Source of the DNA: Verrucomicrobiales bacterium
GTDB lineage: Bacteria > Verrucomicrobiota > Verrucomicrobiia > Limisphaerales > J093
Direction: 5' to 3'
Assembly (NCBI GenBank): GCA_015075445.1
Contig: JABTUJ010000010.1
Coordinates: 62,001 to 126,000 of the forward strand
Length of the DNA stretch: 64,000 nucleotides
This document shows, one piece after another, positions 50,417-60,168 of the stretch. The translations under genes were made by a program, and so were the position numbers. Numbering within the stretch: position 1 is the first letter of the stretch; each line of letters starts with the position of its first letter. Under the pieces are notes generated by a model, which worked only from the letters and a program-made list of their open reading frames with translations, was not told the origin of the DNA and ran no database searches.

Positions 50417-51418
50417 ATGCAGCCCATGAGCCATGTCGAGCGGTTCCGCACCGTGATGAACTTCCAGCCGGTGGACCGCCTGCCCCGATGGGAATGGGCC
50501 ATGTGGTGGGATGCCACCATCGCCCGCTGGCACGGCGAAGGCCTGCCCGCCACCCTGGCCCCGCATCAGGTGTTCGAGATCGCCCAATGGTTCGGACTCG
50601 ATCCCTACCAGCAGTTCTGGTTCAGCACCACGGACCCGACGATCGAGGCCACGCAGCACCACGTCGAAGGCATCGTCGCGACCATGGACGATTACCGGCG
50701 TATCCGATCCGATTTGTTTCCCTCGCATGCGGCGGCCATCGCGAGCCTGTCCGCTTGGGACGCCCGGCAGCGCCGGGGGGAAGCCGTGGTGTGGTACACC
50801 ATCGAAGGTTTCTTCTGGTTTCCCCGAACCCTCATGGGCTTCGAGAAACTCATGTTCGCGTTTGGCGACCAACCGGAGCTCCTCCACGCCATCAACGGCG
50901 ACCTGCTCGAGTTCAACCTGGCGCTCCTGGACGACGCCTTTCGCCATTGCGTGCCGACCTTCATGACCATTGCGGAAGACATGTCCTACAACCTGGGGCC
51001 GATGATCTCGCAGGCGACCTTCGACGCGTTCGTGGCGCCCTATTACCGTACCCTTCTGCCACGGCTTCAGGAGCGCGGGATCCCGCTCTTCATGGACACC
51101 GACGGGGATGTCACCTTGCTCGTGCCCTGGCTCGAGAAGTTGGGGGTGGCCGGTGTGCTGCCCCTGGAACGGCAGGCGGGCGTCGACGGCCTCCGGCTCC
51201 GTCAAGCGTTTCCGCGACTGCTCATGGTCGGGCACTTCGACAAGATGACGATGAACCGCGGCGAACCGGCCATGCGCGCGGAGTTCGAGCGGCTCGTGCC
51301 CTTAATGCGCCGCGGCGGTTTCATCCCCAGCGTGGATCACCAGACACCACCCGGGGTCTCGCTGGAGCAGTACCGGGTCTACCTCCGCTTGTTGGAAGAG
51401 TACACTCGAACATCATGA
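50417..51418 (+). CDS. Uroporphyrinogen-decarboxylase (URO-D) superfamily protein
   Basis: 333 residues; Met4 (ATG 50426, MSHVERFRTVMNFQPVDRLP) fits the family start better. The URO-D fold shows VDRLPRWEW, a central FEKLMFAFGDQPELLHAI, FMTIAEDMSYNLGPMIS, FVAPYYRTLLPRLQERGIPL, FMDTDGDVTLLVPWL and MVGHFDKMTMNRG. It lacks the Arg-rich coproporphyrinogen pocket of HemE and resembles methyltransferase-type members (MtaA/CmuA-like) or the uncharacterised verrucomicrobial group. Methyl transfer or a sugar-catabolic role cannot be distinguished. Not obviously co-transcribed with GH32; a repeat hairpin separates them. Confidence 0.85.
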   Translation: MQPMSHVERFRTVMNFQPVDRLPRWEWAMWWDATIARWHGEGLPATLAPHQVFEIAQWFGLDPYQQFWFSTTDPTIEATQHHVEGIVATMDDYRRIRSDLFPSHAAAIASLSAWDARQRRGEAVVWYTIEGFFWFPRTLMGFEKLMFAFGDQPELLHAINGDLLEFNLALLDDAFRHCVPTFMTIAEDMSYNLGPMISQATFDAFVAPYYRTLLPRLQERGIPLFMDTDGDVTLLVPWLEKLGVAGVLPLERQAGVDGLRLRQAFPRLLMVGHFDKMTMNRGEPAMRAEFERLVPLMRRGGFIPSVDHQTPPGVSLEQYRVYLRLLEEYTRTS

Positions 51419-51536
51419 CACTGTGCCCACCCCAACCCGCGACGCGCACCACACGTTGGCGACAAAGCCAAGCGACCGTGGCACCAGCCCCTCGGACCGC
51501 GCGCATTGTCCTCGCCATCCGACTCTTCGGACACCC

Positions 51537-53474
51537 ATGAGACAGACACCCAAGCTCGTTCTCGCCGGTCTGCTGTTGAACGCCCTGATCGGCCCGGTGT
51601 GCCTGCCAGCCCGGGCCCAGGCCGTTGACATTCGTCCCGTGGTACGCGCCACGGATTCCGGGCTGCAGGTCGAGTACCGCTCGGAAGAGCGGTTGGTGGC
51701 GCGTGCCACGCTGGCGGCCCCGGCCGGCGTGCAACTCCGGCTTCCTGACGGCGATTGGACGCCCGTGCGCTTCCTGTCTAAGAGCGAGAAGGAAGATACC
51801 ATCGAGTTGGGACCGGCGAACGCTGGCCCCTTCCAACTCAGGTGGCGTCTGGTCCAGAAGACACCGTCGCTCGTGGAGCGGACCCTCATCGTCGCGAGTG
51901 CGACGGAGCAGCGGTTCACCCTCGCCTTCCCCCTGGATCTGGCAGTGGAGGGGACCTACGCCGCCTTCTCGGGCCCCACGACCAACCGCATGCTCTGCGA
52001 TACCGTGCGGGGGAGTGCCCGAACCGAGACGTTCCCCGTCGGCATGGTTCAGGCGGAACAGGAGGTTTTCGGAATCATCGCGGATTCACCGGGGCTGTGG
52101 GAGAACCGCTGCCAGGTACTGCTCGACCCGCCAGCGCGCCGCCTGACGGTGTTCACCGGCGACGGACGGGAACCCTATCCGCTCGTGATCAAGCCGCCGG
52201 AGGACGCGCGGGACACCTACCAGTACGAGATGGACGGCTGGCAGTCCATCGGCCCGGGGGAAACGAAGCACTACACCACCTGGGTCTTCGCCAGCCCGGC
52301 CCGCCACCCTTACGACGCCCAGGTGGCGGCGCACCTCGCCGTGGCCAACGCCAAGGGCTGGAACGGTTCCGCCGTCGAGGCGATCCTCCGCAACACCTCG
52401 CTCTTCCTGCTGCGCCGCAACCTCGCCCGCGATGCCGACAACCTGCCGCGCGACGGCCGCTACATTTTCGTGTCCGGCCCGGGCTACGGCTGGAAACAGT
52501 GGGTCAGCGACGGCTTTTACACCGCGCTGGGACTGGACGACCCCGAGAAGACCATCGAGGCCAACCGCGCCGTCTTCTGGACGCGCCTCGACTACGAGGA
52601 CAACGCCCAGTACTACCTCATCTGGGCCGTGCTGATGCAGCGCGCCGGCGGCACGGTGAACGAACCGCTCGTGCGCCGGGCGTACGCGTTCATCCGTCAG
52701 CACGAGAAGGACGGCCTGTACGTTCCCCCTTCCCTCCCCGGCTCCCCCAATCCCAAAGGCTGGAAGACCTACCATGACGTGCTGCTTTACGACGAGGACG
52801 ACGTGCCGGCCAGCAACCAGGGATTCCACTGCGGGGCGCTGTTGGCCGCGAAGGAACTGGGCCTCGACATCACAGACGACGACATCGCCCGGGCCATCGC
52901 GGGTTATCGATCCCTCTTCAACACCGAACGGGGCTTCATGCCCACGAGCCGCCAGCAACGCGACACGCTGGGTCAGGACACCCTCTACGGCGCAACCCTG
53001 ACCTATGCAGTGTTCGGGGCGAAGCTGCTGACCGACGCCCAGGTGCTCACCCATCATCGCACGTCCGAGCGGGTCAAGACCCCCTACGGCCTGCGGGTCA
53101 TTTCCCAGGCCGACGGCAGCCTCCTGCCCGGCCACAGCGGCGTGTATTGCTACGGCGGTTCCTGGTTCCTCAACGACGCGGCCAATTACCTGCTCGCCGG
53201 CGTGCACGGGTTGCCGGCGGCCGACGTCGACCGACTGCTCGCCGAGCGTATCGCCCGGGAAATCGCCTTTACCCCCGCCTTCAACGAGTCGATCAGCACG
53301 GTCGACGGCCGACCGCATGGGCATATCCTCTACTCGTGGAACTCCGGCTACTGGTGGTTGCGCCGGGAAATCCGACGGCGCCTCGGACAGATGGGTGACG
53401 ACCCGGTCGAGCGAGCCATCGATCAGCGGTTGGGCGTGATCCGGGAAGCGGGACAACTTCGCCTGGCCCCATGA
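51537..53474 (+). CDS. Secreted six-hairpin (alpha/alpha)6-barrel glycosidase-like protein
   Basis: 645 residues from the ATG at 51537. Signal peptide KLVLAGLLLNALIGPVCLPA RAQA. The first 260 residues are a beta-rich domain. The C-terminal part (about 290-640) reads like a six-hairpin barrel: GYGWKQWVSDGFYTALGLDD, FWTRLDYEDNAQYYLIWAV, LYDEDDVPASNQGFHCGALL, GHSGVYCYGGSWFLNDAANY and LYSWNSGYWWLRREI. Acidic residues in SDGFY and EDN are plausible catalytic positions. It resembles GH63/GH78/GH15-clan proteins without a clear assignment. The following gene overlaps it by 4 bp (ATGA) and is probably co-translated. Confidence 0.8.
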   Translation: MRQTPKLVLAGLLLNALIGPVCLPARAQAVDIRPVVRATDSGLQVEYRSEERLVARATLAAPAGVQLRLPDGDWTPVRFLSKSEKEDTIELGPANAGPFQLRWRLVQKTPSLVERTLIVASATEQRFTLAFPLDLAVEGTYAAFSGPTTNRMLCDTVRGSARTETFPVGMVQAEQEVFGIIADSPGLWENRCQVLLDPPARRLTVFTGDGREPYPLVIKPPEDARDTYQYEMDGWQSIGPGETKHYTTWVFASPARHPYDAQVAAHLAVANAKGWNGSAVEAILRNTSLFLLRRNLARDADNLPRDGRYIFVSGPGYGWKQWVSDGFYTALGLDDPEKTIEANRAVFWTRLDYEDNAQYYLIWAVLMQRAGGTVNEPLVRRAYAFIRQHEKDGLYVPPSLPGSPNPKGWKTYHDVLLYDEDDVPASNQGFHCGALLAAKELGLDITDDDIARAIAGYRSLFNTERGFMPTSRQQRDTLGQDTLYGATLTYAVFGAKLLTDAQVLTHHRTSERVKTPYGLRVISQADGSLLPGHSGVYCYGGSWFLNDAANYLLAGVHGLPAADVDRLLAERIAREIAFTPAFNESISTVDGRPHGHILYSWNSGYWWLRREIRRRLGQMGDDPVERAIDQRLGVIREAGQLRLAP

Positions 53475-54772
53475 AACCACGTCCATCGCCCACCCCGGAG
53501 GTTCGGCGAAGCAACAGCGCCCTGGATCGCCGGGCCTTTCTCAGGCTGACAACCCTGGGCTCGCTCGCGCTGACCGGCGGTTGCGTCTACCACCCCCGAC
53601 CCACGCAGGCACGCCGCCGAAGGCCACGGCTCTTGTTCACGTCGGGCGGGAAGACCTGTCTCATCCACGCCGATGGCACCGGCCAGCGCACGCTCGAGCT
53701 CGCTGTGCCGGGCCAGGTCACCTGGCAACCCGCCGGCGTCCTTCCCGACGGCCGCCTGCTCCTGCTGAGCCTGGAAGCGCGACGGGACGGTCCCGGCCGA
53801 CCGTTCGAGGAGTACTATCACCAGACCCCAACCCACGTGTGGGCCTACGACCTGGATCGTGAGATGCTGCAAGAACTCGCCACCCAACAGCGGATGGCGC
53901 CCTTCTATGCCCCGCAACTGCTCCTCCCCAACGGCCGGATCCTCATGCAGGTCATCCGCCGCCCTCCCGGGCAGATCTACAACATGAAGCTCGACGGCAC
54001 CGACGCGCGCGAGTTCACCGGGGTCGACGAAGGTTTGCCCTATGGCCTGAGCCTCAGCCCCGATGGCACCCGCGTGGCCTTCCATCTCGCGAGCCCGACG
54101 GGCTATCAGATCTGGACCAGCGATACCGTGGGCGCCAACCGAATCCGCGTGGCCGCACACCCGGACCACCTCTACTTCGGCCCAAGCTGGTCGCCAGACG
54201 GCCAGTGGCTCGTCTTCCAGAACTGCCTTTACCGCCACGATCCAGGGCATGATTGGTCCGATGTTTGCCTCGGCCGACCAGACGGCTCGGAACAGCGAGT
54301 GCTCACCGAAGGCCAGGCCATGTGGTTCGGCGCCACCTACGGCCATCCCCGCAACCGGGGTGGAGGATCAAACGTGCCGGTGTGGACGCGCACCAGCCAG
54401 ATTCTCTTCCCGCGCCGTCTTCCGGGAGCCAAGGTGGCCTGGGAATACCAGCCGCACCGGCCCGATACGGACCACTTCAACCGCGATTTCCGCCCAGACT
54501 TGGCCTGCGGAGGAACCGAGATCTGCCGCCTCGATCCAGCCACGGGCACCGTCACAGCGTTGACGACAAGCGAGCCACCCGTATGGGATTTCCGTGCCTG
54601 CGAATCGCCGGACGGCCGGCAGATCGCCTTTTGCCGTGCGGTCACCGGCGGCGTGCCCGAACTCTGGCTCATGAACGCGGACGGTACGGATCTCCGCCTG
54701 CTCACACGCGGCCTGGCCGATCAAGGAGCAGATCATCCTCGCTGGTTGCCTGAAGCGACCGCGGTGTCGTAA
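53471..54772 (+). CDS. TolB-like beta-propeller lipoprotein
   Basis: 433 residues. The leader combines a twin-arginine motif (LDRRAFLRLTTLG) with a lipobox (LALTGGC), so export by Tat and lipid attachment are expected. Repeats of the WD40-like/PD40 type fill the rest: TCLIHADGTGQRTLEL, IYNMKLDGTDAREFTG, LSLSPDGTRVAFHLASP, GPSWSPDGQWLVFQNC and ELWLMNADGTDLRLLTRG. Such propellers act as binding scaffolds. Coupled by a 4-bp overlap to the six-hairpin protein upstream, so the two probably act together. Confidence 0.88.
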   Translation: MKPRPSPTPEVRRSNSALDRRAFLRLTTLGSLALTGGCVYHPRPTQARRRRPRLLFTSGGKTCLIHADGTGQRTLELAVPGQVTWQPAGVLPDGRLLLLSLEARRDGPGRPFEEYYHQTPTHVWAYDLDREMLQELATQQRMAPFYAPQLLLPNGRILMQVIRRPPGQIYNMKLDGTDAREFTGVDEGLPYGLSLSPDGTRVAFHLASPTGYQIWTSDTVGANRIRVAAHPDHLYFGPSWSPDGQWLVFQNCLYRHDPGHDWSDVCLGRPDGSEQRVLTEGQAMWFGATYGHPRNRGGGSNVPVWTRTSQILFPRRLPGAKVAWEYQPHRPDTDHFNRDFRPDLACGGTEICRLDPATGTVTALTTSEPPVWDFRACESPDGRQIAFCRAVTGGVPELWLMNADGTDLRLLTRGLADQGADHPRWLPEATAVS

Positions 54773-54830
54773 GCCGTCGAAGCGAAGGTGCTGCTGAACC
54801 GTGGCTGGAGGGAGGGAATGGCGGAAAAAC

Positions 54831-54922
54831 GGTGCTGGAAGACGCCGCACTCCAAACGCTCCGCGCCAGCCTGACCGTGCGGATCTCGCGCCAGCGTCTG
54901 GAGTGCGGTGTCTTCCAGCACC
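54831..54922. repeat. Intergenic inverted repeat (family 3)
   Basis: Arms 54831-54860 and 54893-54922 (30 bp each) are reverse complements with two mismatches; arm 1 begins GGTGCTGGAAGACGCCGCAC. The spacer is 32 nt and both arms are bordered by A/T-rich tails. A diverged single arm occurs at 47957-47994. Confidence 0.85.
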
Positions 54923-54964
54923 GCTTTTCGTGTCCCGATCGGTTCGGAACCGCTTGCGCTGGCG

Positions 54965-55548
54965 ATGCGTCATTGGCCACAGTCCGTCGTGATCTCAGTC
55001 CCTCGACATCGCCGGTGTCTGCCGTGGCTGCTGGGCGGCGCGTTGCTGGCCTCGACCCTGGGGGACGAGGCAGGAGGCGTTCGGCCGGTCACCTCCCCCG
55101 CACGACCCCACCTCCGCATCAATCAAGTGGGCTATCCTTCGCACGGCCCGAAGCTGGGCATCGCGATGGCCGCAGAACCACTGCCTGAGCGATTTGATGT
55201 GGTCGAACCCGCGACCGGTCGCGTCGTATTCACCGGCAACCTGCGCCCGGTGACAGGCCAGAGTTGGGGGAAATTCGGCCACGTGGCGGAACTAGACTTC
55301 TCGGCCCTTCGCCAACCGGGGCAGTTCCGACTCCGCGTCGGCGGGGTCGAGTCGCTACCGGTCCGTGGACGGCCCGGTTTGCGAACATCTTCAGGTCACT
55401 GAAGGGCGTGCAGATCACGGAACCCGATCCGCTGGCCGACTTCCAGGACGCACGCGCGGTGTACCACGATGACTTTCAGGATTACGCCAGCAACGAGCCG
55501 ACCATGGACGGCACCGCGTCTGCCATCCTCATGTTGTCCTTGCCATGA
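54965..55548 (+). pseudogene. GH9-type (cellulase family) gene with internal deletion and frameshift
   Basis: The first frame (54965-55402) starts MRHWPQSVVISVPRHRRCLP, has a signal-like segment and then the CelD N-terminal Ig domain: LRINQVGYPSHGPKLGIAMA, FDVVEPATGRVVFTGNLRP and ALRQPGQFRLRVGG. It stops after about 145 codons. A second frame (to 55548) preserves what looks like the extreme C-terminus: [20 protein letters not shown] and [17 protein letters not shown], typical of GH9 enzymes from this lineage. About 450 residues of catalytic barrel are gone. The stop overlaps the next ATG (ATGA), so the intact gene was probably coupled to the pseudopilin that follows. Confidence 0.7.
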
Positions 55549-56119
55549 ACGTCTCCTCCCATCGCACCCCCCTGCCCTTCGGCGCAACACCGTCCGGCGT
55601 CCGGGCGCCGATCACAGGCCCTTCCGCCCCGCTGTCCCCGTGCACTGAACGGGGTTTCACGCTGATCGAACTGCTGGTGGTCATCGCGATCATCGCGATT
55701 CTGGCGGGCATGCTCCTTCCCGCACTGGGTCGGGCCAAGTCCCGTGCGCATGGCATCCAATGCCTGAATAGCCACCGCCAGTTACTCCTGGCCTGGCGCC
55801 TCTACACCGAGGACCACCAGGACCGGCTTCCCTTCGTCAAGCACGGGCCCTACGAGTGGGTGGGCGGCTGGCTGGATTACGAAAGCGGCAACCGGGAGAA
55901 CTGGGATCCCGACGCCAACGCATGGTGGACCTCCCGGCCAGCTATCACGGCGGCGCCGGCGGCCTTTCGTTCGCCGACGGCCATTCGGAACAGAAGTCCT
56001 GGCGAGACCCACGCACCAAGCCACCCCTGCAGCGGGGCCTCATCATCCCGTACGACAACCCCAGCCCGAACAACCTCGACGTCGCCTGGATGCAGGAACG
56101 GGCGACCCGCCGCGAATAG
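55545..56119 (+). pseudogene. Pseudopilin with internal deletion and frameshift
   Basis: The start is normal: [40 protein letters not shown] and [22 protein letters not shown]. After about 55918 the frame changes and the text jumps straight to [20 protein letters not shown], which holds the H-X9-DG motif, and ends [12 protein letters not shown] at 56119. Compared with the intact pseudopilin at 60169, about 100-130 central residues are missing. The original frame stays open to 56750, but that extension is antisense-like noise overlapping the next gene. Confidence 0.75.
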
Positions 56120-56271
56120 CCGACGCGTGGAACCACCGGTGACCGGACGTCTGGTCCCCGCCGGCCCTTCCGCCCGTCCTCGGCAAACTTTAGCGGCCCC
56201 CGCTTCCGGCCCCCGCTTCCGGATTGCCCCGGTGACGCACTTCCGTAAAGTCGGGCACCAAGTTCCCGATC

Positions 56272-57585
56272 ATGAGAAAGCCCTCGATGACTTCCCGACG
56301 ACAGTTCCTGCGCCGCACCGGTGGCCTGTTCGGGGCCGGTGTGGCCGCCCCGCTCTTTGTCCCCACCTCCGCGCTGGGCCGGGGCGGATTCGTGCCACCC
56401 GGCGAGCGGGTCACCCTGGGGTTCATCGGCGTCGGCGGCCAGGGGGGCGGACACCTCCTTGGCGGCGCGTGGACCTACCTGGCCGGCGGCTACACCGCCC
56501 GCAGAGATGTCCAGGTACTGGCGGTCTGCGACGTCTGGCGCGAGCGGCGGGACCAGGCCTGCCAGCGCGTGAACCGGCACTACGCCGACACCTTGGGCCA
56601 GGACAATTACCGTTCCTGCCAGGCCTGCACCGACTTCCGCCAGGTGCTGGACCGAGACGACGTGGATGCCGTGCTCATCGCCACGCCGGCCCACTGGCAC
56701 GCCACGATGGCCGTGATGGCGGCGCAGGCCGGCAAGGACATCTATTGTGAGAAGCCCACCGCTGTCACCGTGCGCGAGAGCCGCGCCGTGCTTGACGCCG
56801 TGCACCGGTATGGACGGATCTACCAGGCCGGCACCCAGCAGCGGAGCGAGTACGGGGGCAAGTTCCGCCTCGCCTGCGAACTCGTCCACAACGGGCGCAT
56901 CGGTCGCCTGCAGGAAATCTACGCTTACCGCGAGGGCGGCAGCATCGCCTGGCCCACCCGCTTCGGCCCGTCCCAGCCCGTGCCCGGGAATGTGGACTGG
57001 GACCTTTACCTCGGCCCCGCCCCCTGGCTGCCGTACGACGGCAATACCGGCGCCCATCGCTTCGACGTCGGCGAGCTCAACTGGGGACAACACCATTACG
57101 ACATTGTCCAGTGGGGTGCCCAGGCCGACACGACGGGGCCGGTCGAGTTGTTCCTGCACGAAGGCAAGTCGGCCTATCGCTACGCCAGCGGCGTGGCCGT
57201 GTACGGGATGCCCTACCCGGGCGAGCGGGTCGGCATGGACGGCGGCGTGTGCTTCGTCGGCAGCGAGGGGCGCATCACTGTGGATCGCGGCGACTTGGTC
57301 TCGGACCCGCCCCACCTCGTGCGGGAACCGATCCGGCCGGAGGACCAGCGGGTCTATCACGCAGACAGTCATTCCGGGAACTTCCTGGAGTGTGTGCGCA
57401 CGCGGAAGCCCACCATCTGCGACGCCAAGGTGGCCCATCGTTCGGCCAGTGCGCTGCTCCTGAGCGGCATCGTGCGGGTGTTGCGGCGTCCCCTCAAGTG
57501 GGACCCGGAACGCGAGTGCTTCCCCGACGACGAGGAGGCCAACCGGTTGCTGTCCATCGCCCAACGCCCGCCCTGGCGGGCCTGA
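56272..57585 (+). CDS. Tat-exported Gfo/Idh/MocA-family oxidoreductase
   Basis: 437 residues. Tat motif [16 protein letters not shown] then a hydrophobic stretch. NAD fold: [17 protein letters not shown] and [15 protein letters not shown]. The catalytic-region lysine is in [29 protein letters not shown] precedes it. The C-terminal domain shows [16 protein letters not shown], with the HHYD residues expected near the substrate. Same broad group as the gene at 6097, but a distinct subtype (insert [20 protein letters not shown]). Substrate unknown; keto-sugar chemistry is likely. A HEAT-repeat protein follows 56 bp downstream. Confidence 0.94.
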   Translation: MRKPSMTSRRQFLRRTGGLFGAGVAAPLFVPTSALGRGGFVPPGERVTLGFIGVGGQGGGHLLGGAWTYLAGGYTARRDVQVLAVCDVWRERRDQACQRVNRHYADTLGQDNYRSCQACTDFRQVLDRDDVDAVLIATPAHWHATMAVMAAQAGKDIYCEKPTAVTVRESRAVLDAVHRYGRIYQAGTQQRSEYGGKFRLACELVHNGRIGRLQEIYAYREGGSIAWPTRFGPSQPVPGNVDWDLYLGPAPWLPYDGNTGAHRFDVGELNWGQHHYDIVQWGAQADTTGPVELFLHEGKSAYRYASGVAVYGMPYPGERVGMDGGVCFVGSEGRITVDRGDLVSDPPHLVREPIRPEDQRVYHADSHSGNFLECVRTRKPTICDAKVAHRSASALLLSGIVRVLRRPLKWDPERECFPDDEEANRLLSIAQRPPWRA

Positions 57586-57641
57586 ACCGACCGGTGACGC
57601 TCCCCACACCCGCTACCCTCAAACCGGAAAGAGCTCTCAGC

Positions 57642-60098
57642 ATGAAACCCTGGTTCGTTCTCGCCGTGGCGCTGACCGCCCTGGCCGGCCTCCTCTCGAC
57701 GTCGCTGGAGGCCGCCGAGGTCCGTGCTGAACAACCTGACCAACCGTGGCTGCAGGTCCTGCAATCACCGGAGGCCACGCTGCAGCAGAAGGACGCCGCT
57801 TGCAGCGCGCTCAAACGGGAGGGCACCGCCCGCTCCGTCCCGGCGCTCGCGGCCCTCCTCCGCCACCCCGATCTCTCGCACTCGGCCCGCCACGCACTCG
57901 AAACGATGCCCTTCCCCGAAGCGGCCGAAGCGTTGCGCGCTGCGCTCGCCCGAACGACGGGGCTCGTGCAGGTCGGCATCGCGGATTCGCTGGGGAAGCG
58001 AGGCGACAAGGCAGCGGTTCCCGGGTTGGCGGGGCTGTTGGCGAACGGGGACACCCAAGTCGCCACCGCCGCCGCGGCGGCCCTGGGACGGATCGGCGGC
58101 CCGGAAGCTGTGCGCGCCCTCCAGCAGGCCTGGGCCGGCCCGACGCAGGCCACGCCCGCAGTCCTTGCCGACAGCCTGCTGCGGTGCGGCCACGGGTTCC
58201 TCGCCGACGGGGAGAATGCCGCCGCCGTCGACGTCTTCCGGACGCTCGTCGACGGACCGGAAGCGGGCGATCTCGTGCGCCAAGCCGCCTTCCGGCGCTC
58301 GGTGTCGGCAGCCGGCGACCTGGCGCCCACCGTGATCGCGGCCGCCATGCGCGAGGGCGATGAGGTCCTTCAGGCCGCCGCCCTGCAACTGACGCAGGAG
58401 TTTCGTGACTCCCGCATGACCGACGCGATGGTGGCTCTCCTGCCGCAGGTCTCGGGCGCCCTTCAACTGGGCCTGATCGACAACCTGGGTTGGCGGCGCG
58501 ATCCCGCGGCGGGGCCGGCCTTGCTCGCCCTCGCCCGCCAGACGAATGCGCCGGGACGTCTTGCCGCCGTGCGCGGATTGGGCTGGGTGGGCGACGCCTC
58601 GGCGGTGGCGGTTCTCGTCGAGACCGCGGCGGACCCGGACGCGGAGCTGCGGAAGGCCGCGCGGGACGCGCTGCTCGTCCTTCACCGCGGCCCGGTGACC
58701 CAGTCGCTGCTGGCTCAGTTGGAAACCGGGAACAAGGCGGTCCAGGCCGAAGCCATCCAGGCCCTCGCCGGACGGGCGGATACCGCGGCCGTGCCGCGCC
58801 TGCTTGAACTGGCGAGGTCCAGCCCGGAGGCGACGCAGACCGCGTGCTTCCGAGCTCTTGCCCTGTTGGCCGGCGAACCGCACCTCCCCTCCCTTGCCCG
58901 GCTCGTCATCGAGGCCGACACGGCAGCAACCCGGGAAGCCGCGCAGGATGCCCTTGGGACCGCTTGCCAGCGAGTCGAGGCTCGCCAGCACCACCTCGAT
59001 GTCACCCCCATCGTTCAAGGCATCGCCGAACACACCCATTCGCCGGAAGCCCGTGCCGCCCTGCTGGCCGTGGGCGCGTTGCTGGTGGACCCGCAGGTTC
59101 GCGCTGTCACCCTCACGGCAGCTCGAGACGGTGAAGCCCGCGTCCGCGAGGCCGCGATTCGCTCGATGTGCGAAAGCCGCGACCCCGCGTTCCTGCCGTC
59201 GTTGCTCGCGCTGGCACGCGACTCGAGCGATGTGGCGTATCGCGCCCTGGCAACGCGCGGCTATGTGCGGCTGGTGACCGACGAGAACGCCTCCCTCGAT
59301 GCCAAGTCGCGCCTGGCGCGGTTGCGGGAAATCCTCGCGGTCGCCCAGCGGCCGGAGGAGCAGCGCGTGGTGCTGGGCGGATTGGCGGCCGTCCCGGATC
59401 CGACCGCACTGGCTCTGGCTGTCCAGCTCCTGGAGGAGCCTGCGATCCAGGCCGAAGCGGGTCGCGCCATCGTGCAGATCGCCGCCAGCCTCGCGGGCAC
59501 GCCGCAGCCCGCCACGGAAGCCGCGTTGCGTAAGGTGTGGGCCCTCACCGCCGATCCGCGCCTCCGGCAGGACATCGAAGCGGTGTTCAAACAGATGCAC
59601 GGGATGCGCGGTTTCCTCACCGATTGGCAAGTGGCCGGGCCGTATGGGCAGGACGGGAAGGACTACACCGCGCTGTTTGACATTGCCTTTCCGCCCGAGA
59701 CAAACCGCGACGAGGTTGCCTGGAAGTCGATGCCCACGGGCACCGATCCCCAACGGCCCTGGCTGCTCGACTTGCTCAAGCATCTCAGCGGCGAGCAATG
59801 CGTCGCCTACCTCCGTACCCACCTCTACTCCGAAGAGGCAGAGCCAGCCCGGATTGAGTTCGGCAGCGATGACGGGTTGAAAGTCTGGCTCAACGGGCAG
59901 GTCGTCCATACCCACAATACGGCGCGGCCCCTGACGGTCGGTTCCGACCCGGTGAACGTCACGCTCAAGCCCGGCTGGAACACCCTGCTGATCAAGGTCA
60001 CCCAGAACAACCTCGGCTGGGAATGCTGCGCCCGCCTGGTGCGACCCGACGGCTCGCCGCTGGAGGGCGTGCGCGTGGAGGCCGGGAAAACCGAGTAG
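57642..60098 (+). CDS. Exported HEAT-repeat protein with C-terminal PA14/GBD-like module
   Basis: 818 residues from the ATG at 57642. Signal peptide [20 protein letters not shown]. At least fifteen HEAT-like helical pairs run from about 45 to 640, for example [40 protein letters not shown] and [14 protein letters not shown]. The last 160 residues are a beta-sandwich: [40 protein letters not shown] and [14 protein letters not shown], a module often found on secreted verrucomicrobial and planctomycetal proteins. No enzymatic motif. Likely a scaffold for the oxidoreductase just upstream. Confidence 0.85.
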   Translation: MKPWFVLAVALTALAGLLSTSLEAAEVRAEQPDQPWLQVLQSPEATLQQKDAACSALKREGTARSVPALAALLRHPDLSHSARHALETMPFPEAAEALRAALARTTGLVQVGIADSLGKRGDKAAVPGLAGLLANGDTQVATAAAAALGRIGGPEAVRALQQAWAGPTQATPAVLADSLLRCGHGFLADGENAAAVDVFRTLVDGPEAGDLVRQAAFRRSVSAAGDLAPTVIAAAMREGDEVLQAAALQLTQEFRDSRMTDAMVALLPQVSGALQLGLIDNLGWRRDPAAGPALLALARQTNAPGRLAAVRGLGWVGDASAVAVLVETAADPDAELRKAARDALLVLHRGPVTQSLLAQLETGNKAVQAEAIQALAGRADTAAVPRLLELARSSPEATQTACFRALALLAGEPHLPSLARLVIEADTAATREAAQDALGTACQRVEARQHHLDVTPIVQGIAEHTHSPEARAALLAVGALLVDPQVRAVTLTAARDGEARVREAAIRSMCESRDPAFLPSLLALARDSSDVAYRALATRGYVRLVTDENASLDAKSRLARLREILAVAQRPEEQRVVLGGLAAVPDPTALALAVQLLEEPAIQAEAGRAIVQIAASLAGTPQPATEAALRKVWALTADPRLRQDIEAVFKQMHGMRGFLTDWQVAGPYGQDGKDYTALFDIAFPPETNRDEVAWKSMPTGTDPQRPWLLDLLKHLSGEQCVAYLRTHLYSEEAEPARIEFGSDDGLKVWLNGQVVHTHNTARPLTVGSDPVNVTLKPGWNTLLIKVTQNNLGWECCARLVRPDGSPLEGVRVEAGKTE

Positions 60099-60168
60099 CC
60101 GACACCGCCGCTCGGTGGTATCTGTGACCCCAACGCACACCGATGGAACTGCTGACTGGATGCCACCT

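Noticed and set aside
56120..56750. C-terminal extension of the pseudopilin frame from 55545
   Set aside because: Overlaps the Gfo/Idh/MocA gene at 56272 in another frame and is Arg/Pro-rich; the true pseudopilin end is in the other frame at 56119.
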